From Sandaracinaceae bacterium (GTDB lineage: Bacteria; Myxococcota_A; Polyangia; Polyangiales; Houyiibacteriaceae): a DNA stretch of 64,000 bases. Location of the stretch: assembly GCA_020633055.1 (NCBI GenBank), contig JACKEJ010000006.1:806001-870000 (forward strand), read 5' to 3'. A model generated the notes under the pieces. That model was not told where the DNA came from and did not search any database. It saw only the letters and a list, made by a program, of their open reading frames with translations. This document shows positions 63,411-64,000 of this stretch, piece after piece. The position numbers were made by a program, and so were the translations under genes. Position 1 is the first letter of the stretch. Each line of letters starts with the position of its first letter.

Positions 63411-64000
63411 GTGCGCTTTCCGGCCTACGTCGAGGAGGTCGGCCTCCCCGAACACCGCAGCAAGCTGTGGTTCAGCGTCCGCTCGGGCCTGACCATCGTC
63501 GTCGCGTTCACCGTGTTCGGGCTCTTCACCATGCAGACCGGGCTGATCCCGTGGACGCCGCTCTTCTGGGCGCCCGTAGGCCTCAAGCTGGTAACGAACA
63601 CGCTCGCGTGGTGGTCCCTCAAGGCGGACCGCTTCGTGGTGGAGGCGGCGAGCCTCAACGTCGCCATGGACACGCTTGCGCTCACCTTCGCGATCTATCT
63701 GTCGGGTGGGTTGGAGAGCCCCCTCTTCGCCGTCTACGCGATCGAGCTCACCGTGGTCGCGCTGCTCTCCAACGTGGGCGTGACGCTGACCATCATGGGG
63801 CTCGCCATGGGCCTCCATGCCGCGATGGCGTGCCTGATCTACACGAAGACCATCCCGTCCTTCCCGCCGCCGCACTTCGCGGCGGACGCGCTCGACGCGA
63901 CACACTTGATGGTGGTGCTGTTCGCGTACGGGGTCGTGCTGGGCATCCCGACCGTGTTCACCACCTTCATCCTCTCGGACTTGCGGGCCAAGTCTCGCGC
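63411..64000 (+). CDS. Membrane sensor protein, N-terminal part (cut by window edge)
   Basis: 196 residues visible from GTG 63411 (VRFPAYVEEVGLPEHRSKLW), eight bases after the response regulator stop. About six membrane helices (RSGLTIVVAFTVFGLF, TPLFWAPVGLKLVTNTLAWW, VAMDTLALTFAIYLSGG, AVYAIELTVVALLSNVGVTL, TIMGLAMGLHAAMACLIY, LMVVLFAYGVVLGIPTVFTT). This layout is typical of membrane input domains of histidine kinases, which suits the neighbouring receiver protein, but the catalytic part lies beyond the window. No good ribosome site is seen for the GTG. Confidence 0.75.
   Translation, partial: MRFPAYVEEVGLPEHRSKLWFSVRSGLTIVVAFTVFGLFTMQTGLIPWTPLFWAPVGLKLVTNTLAWWSLKADRFVVEAASLNVAMDTLALTFAIYLSGGLESPLFAVYAIELTVVALLSNVGVTLTIMGLAMGLHAAMACLIYTKTIPSFPPPHFAADALDATHLMVVLFAYGVVLGIPTVFTTFILSDLRAKSR

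Overview
The window is about 70% GC and almost fully coding. The gene content points to Myxococcota, probably Polyangiales and Sandaracinaceae-like. Reasons: Hanks-type Ser/Thr kinases beside secreted repeat proteins, a PilT ATPase, many lipoproteins with Asp/Gly/Ser-rich linkers, RCC1, Sel1 and TPR surface proteins, orphan membrane histidine kinases, an ECF sigma/FecR-like module, and a split ATP synthase locus (F0 genes only). The lineage is inferred; no rRNA or tRNA gene is present.

Left part (1-10.9 kb). A kinase cut by the left edge and its TPR/PEGA-like partner are followed by pilT, a FAD oxidoreductase, purN, purM, a C-terminally anchored protein and a YbjN/CesT-like protein, all on the minus strand. 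On the plus strand are an AMIN-domain cell-wall amidase whose catalytic half is broken by frameshifts, and a secreted von Willebrand factor A (vWA) protein.

Accessory stretch (11-25.2 kb). It starts with a ZU5/vWA/propeller lipoprotein whose 3' part is visibly AT-richer. Next is a two-gene operon of a kinase with a sulfatase-modifying-factor-like domain and a Sel1 protein with five copies of an unrecognised 75-80 residue domain. A decayed IS91-like transposase and a 135-bp palindromic element follow. Then come glnD, whose HD domain has lost most metal ligands, a TPR lipoprotein, and a MITE-like element with about 36-bp inverted ends and internal hairpins.

Housekeeping and envelope (25.2-52.6 kb). 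Genes in order: rlmE, an isolated rplC, tatD, a HEAT protein, a sulfatase-superfamily lipoprotein, two related histidine kinases, an AMIN-like secreted protein, a polysaccharide deacetylase with a GT2 glycosyltransferase, a VIT1/CCC1 transporter, an RCC1 lipoprotein, an outer-membrane-type protein with a FecR-like protein and ECF sigma factor, an alpha/beta hydrolase lipoprotein, a one-heme LamG-like lipoprotein, hisS, ccmE (Cys variant), the F0 cluster atpE-atpB-atpI-atpZ, hemL and a short hypothetical gene.

Right part (52.7-64 kb). An eight-gene Bat (aerotolerance-type) operon runs from moxR through DUF58, a fused BatD/DUF4381-like protein, batA, batB, a TPR protein with a Gln-Asp repeat tract, batD and batE. 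From DUF58 onward every junction is a 4-base start/stop overlap. A single-domain response regulator and a membrane sensor protein cut by the right edge follow. The Bat operon probably forms one envelope-associated MoxR/vWA complex; the kinases, histidine kinases and sigma factor give the region a strong envelope-sensing flavour.
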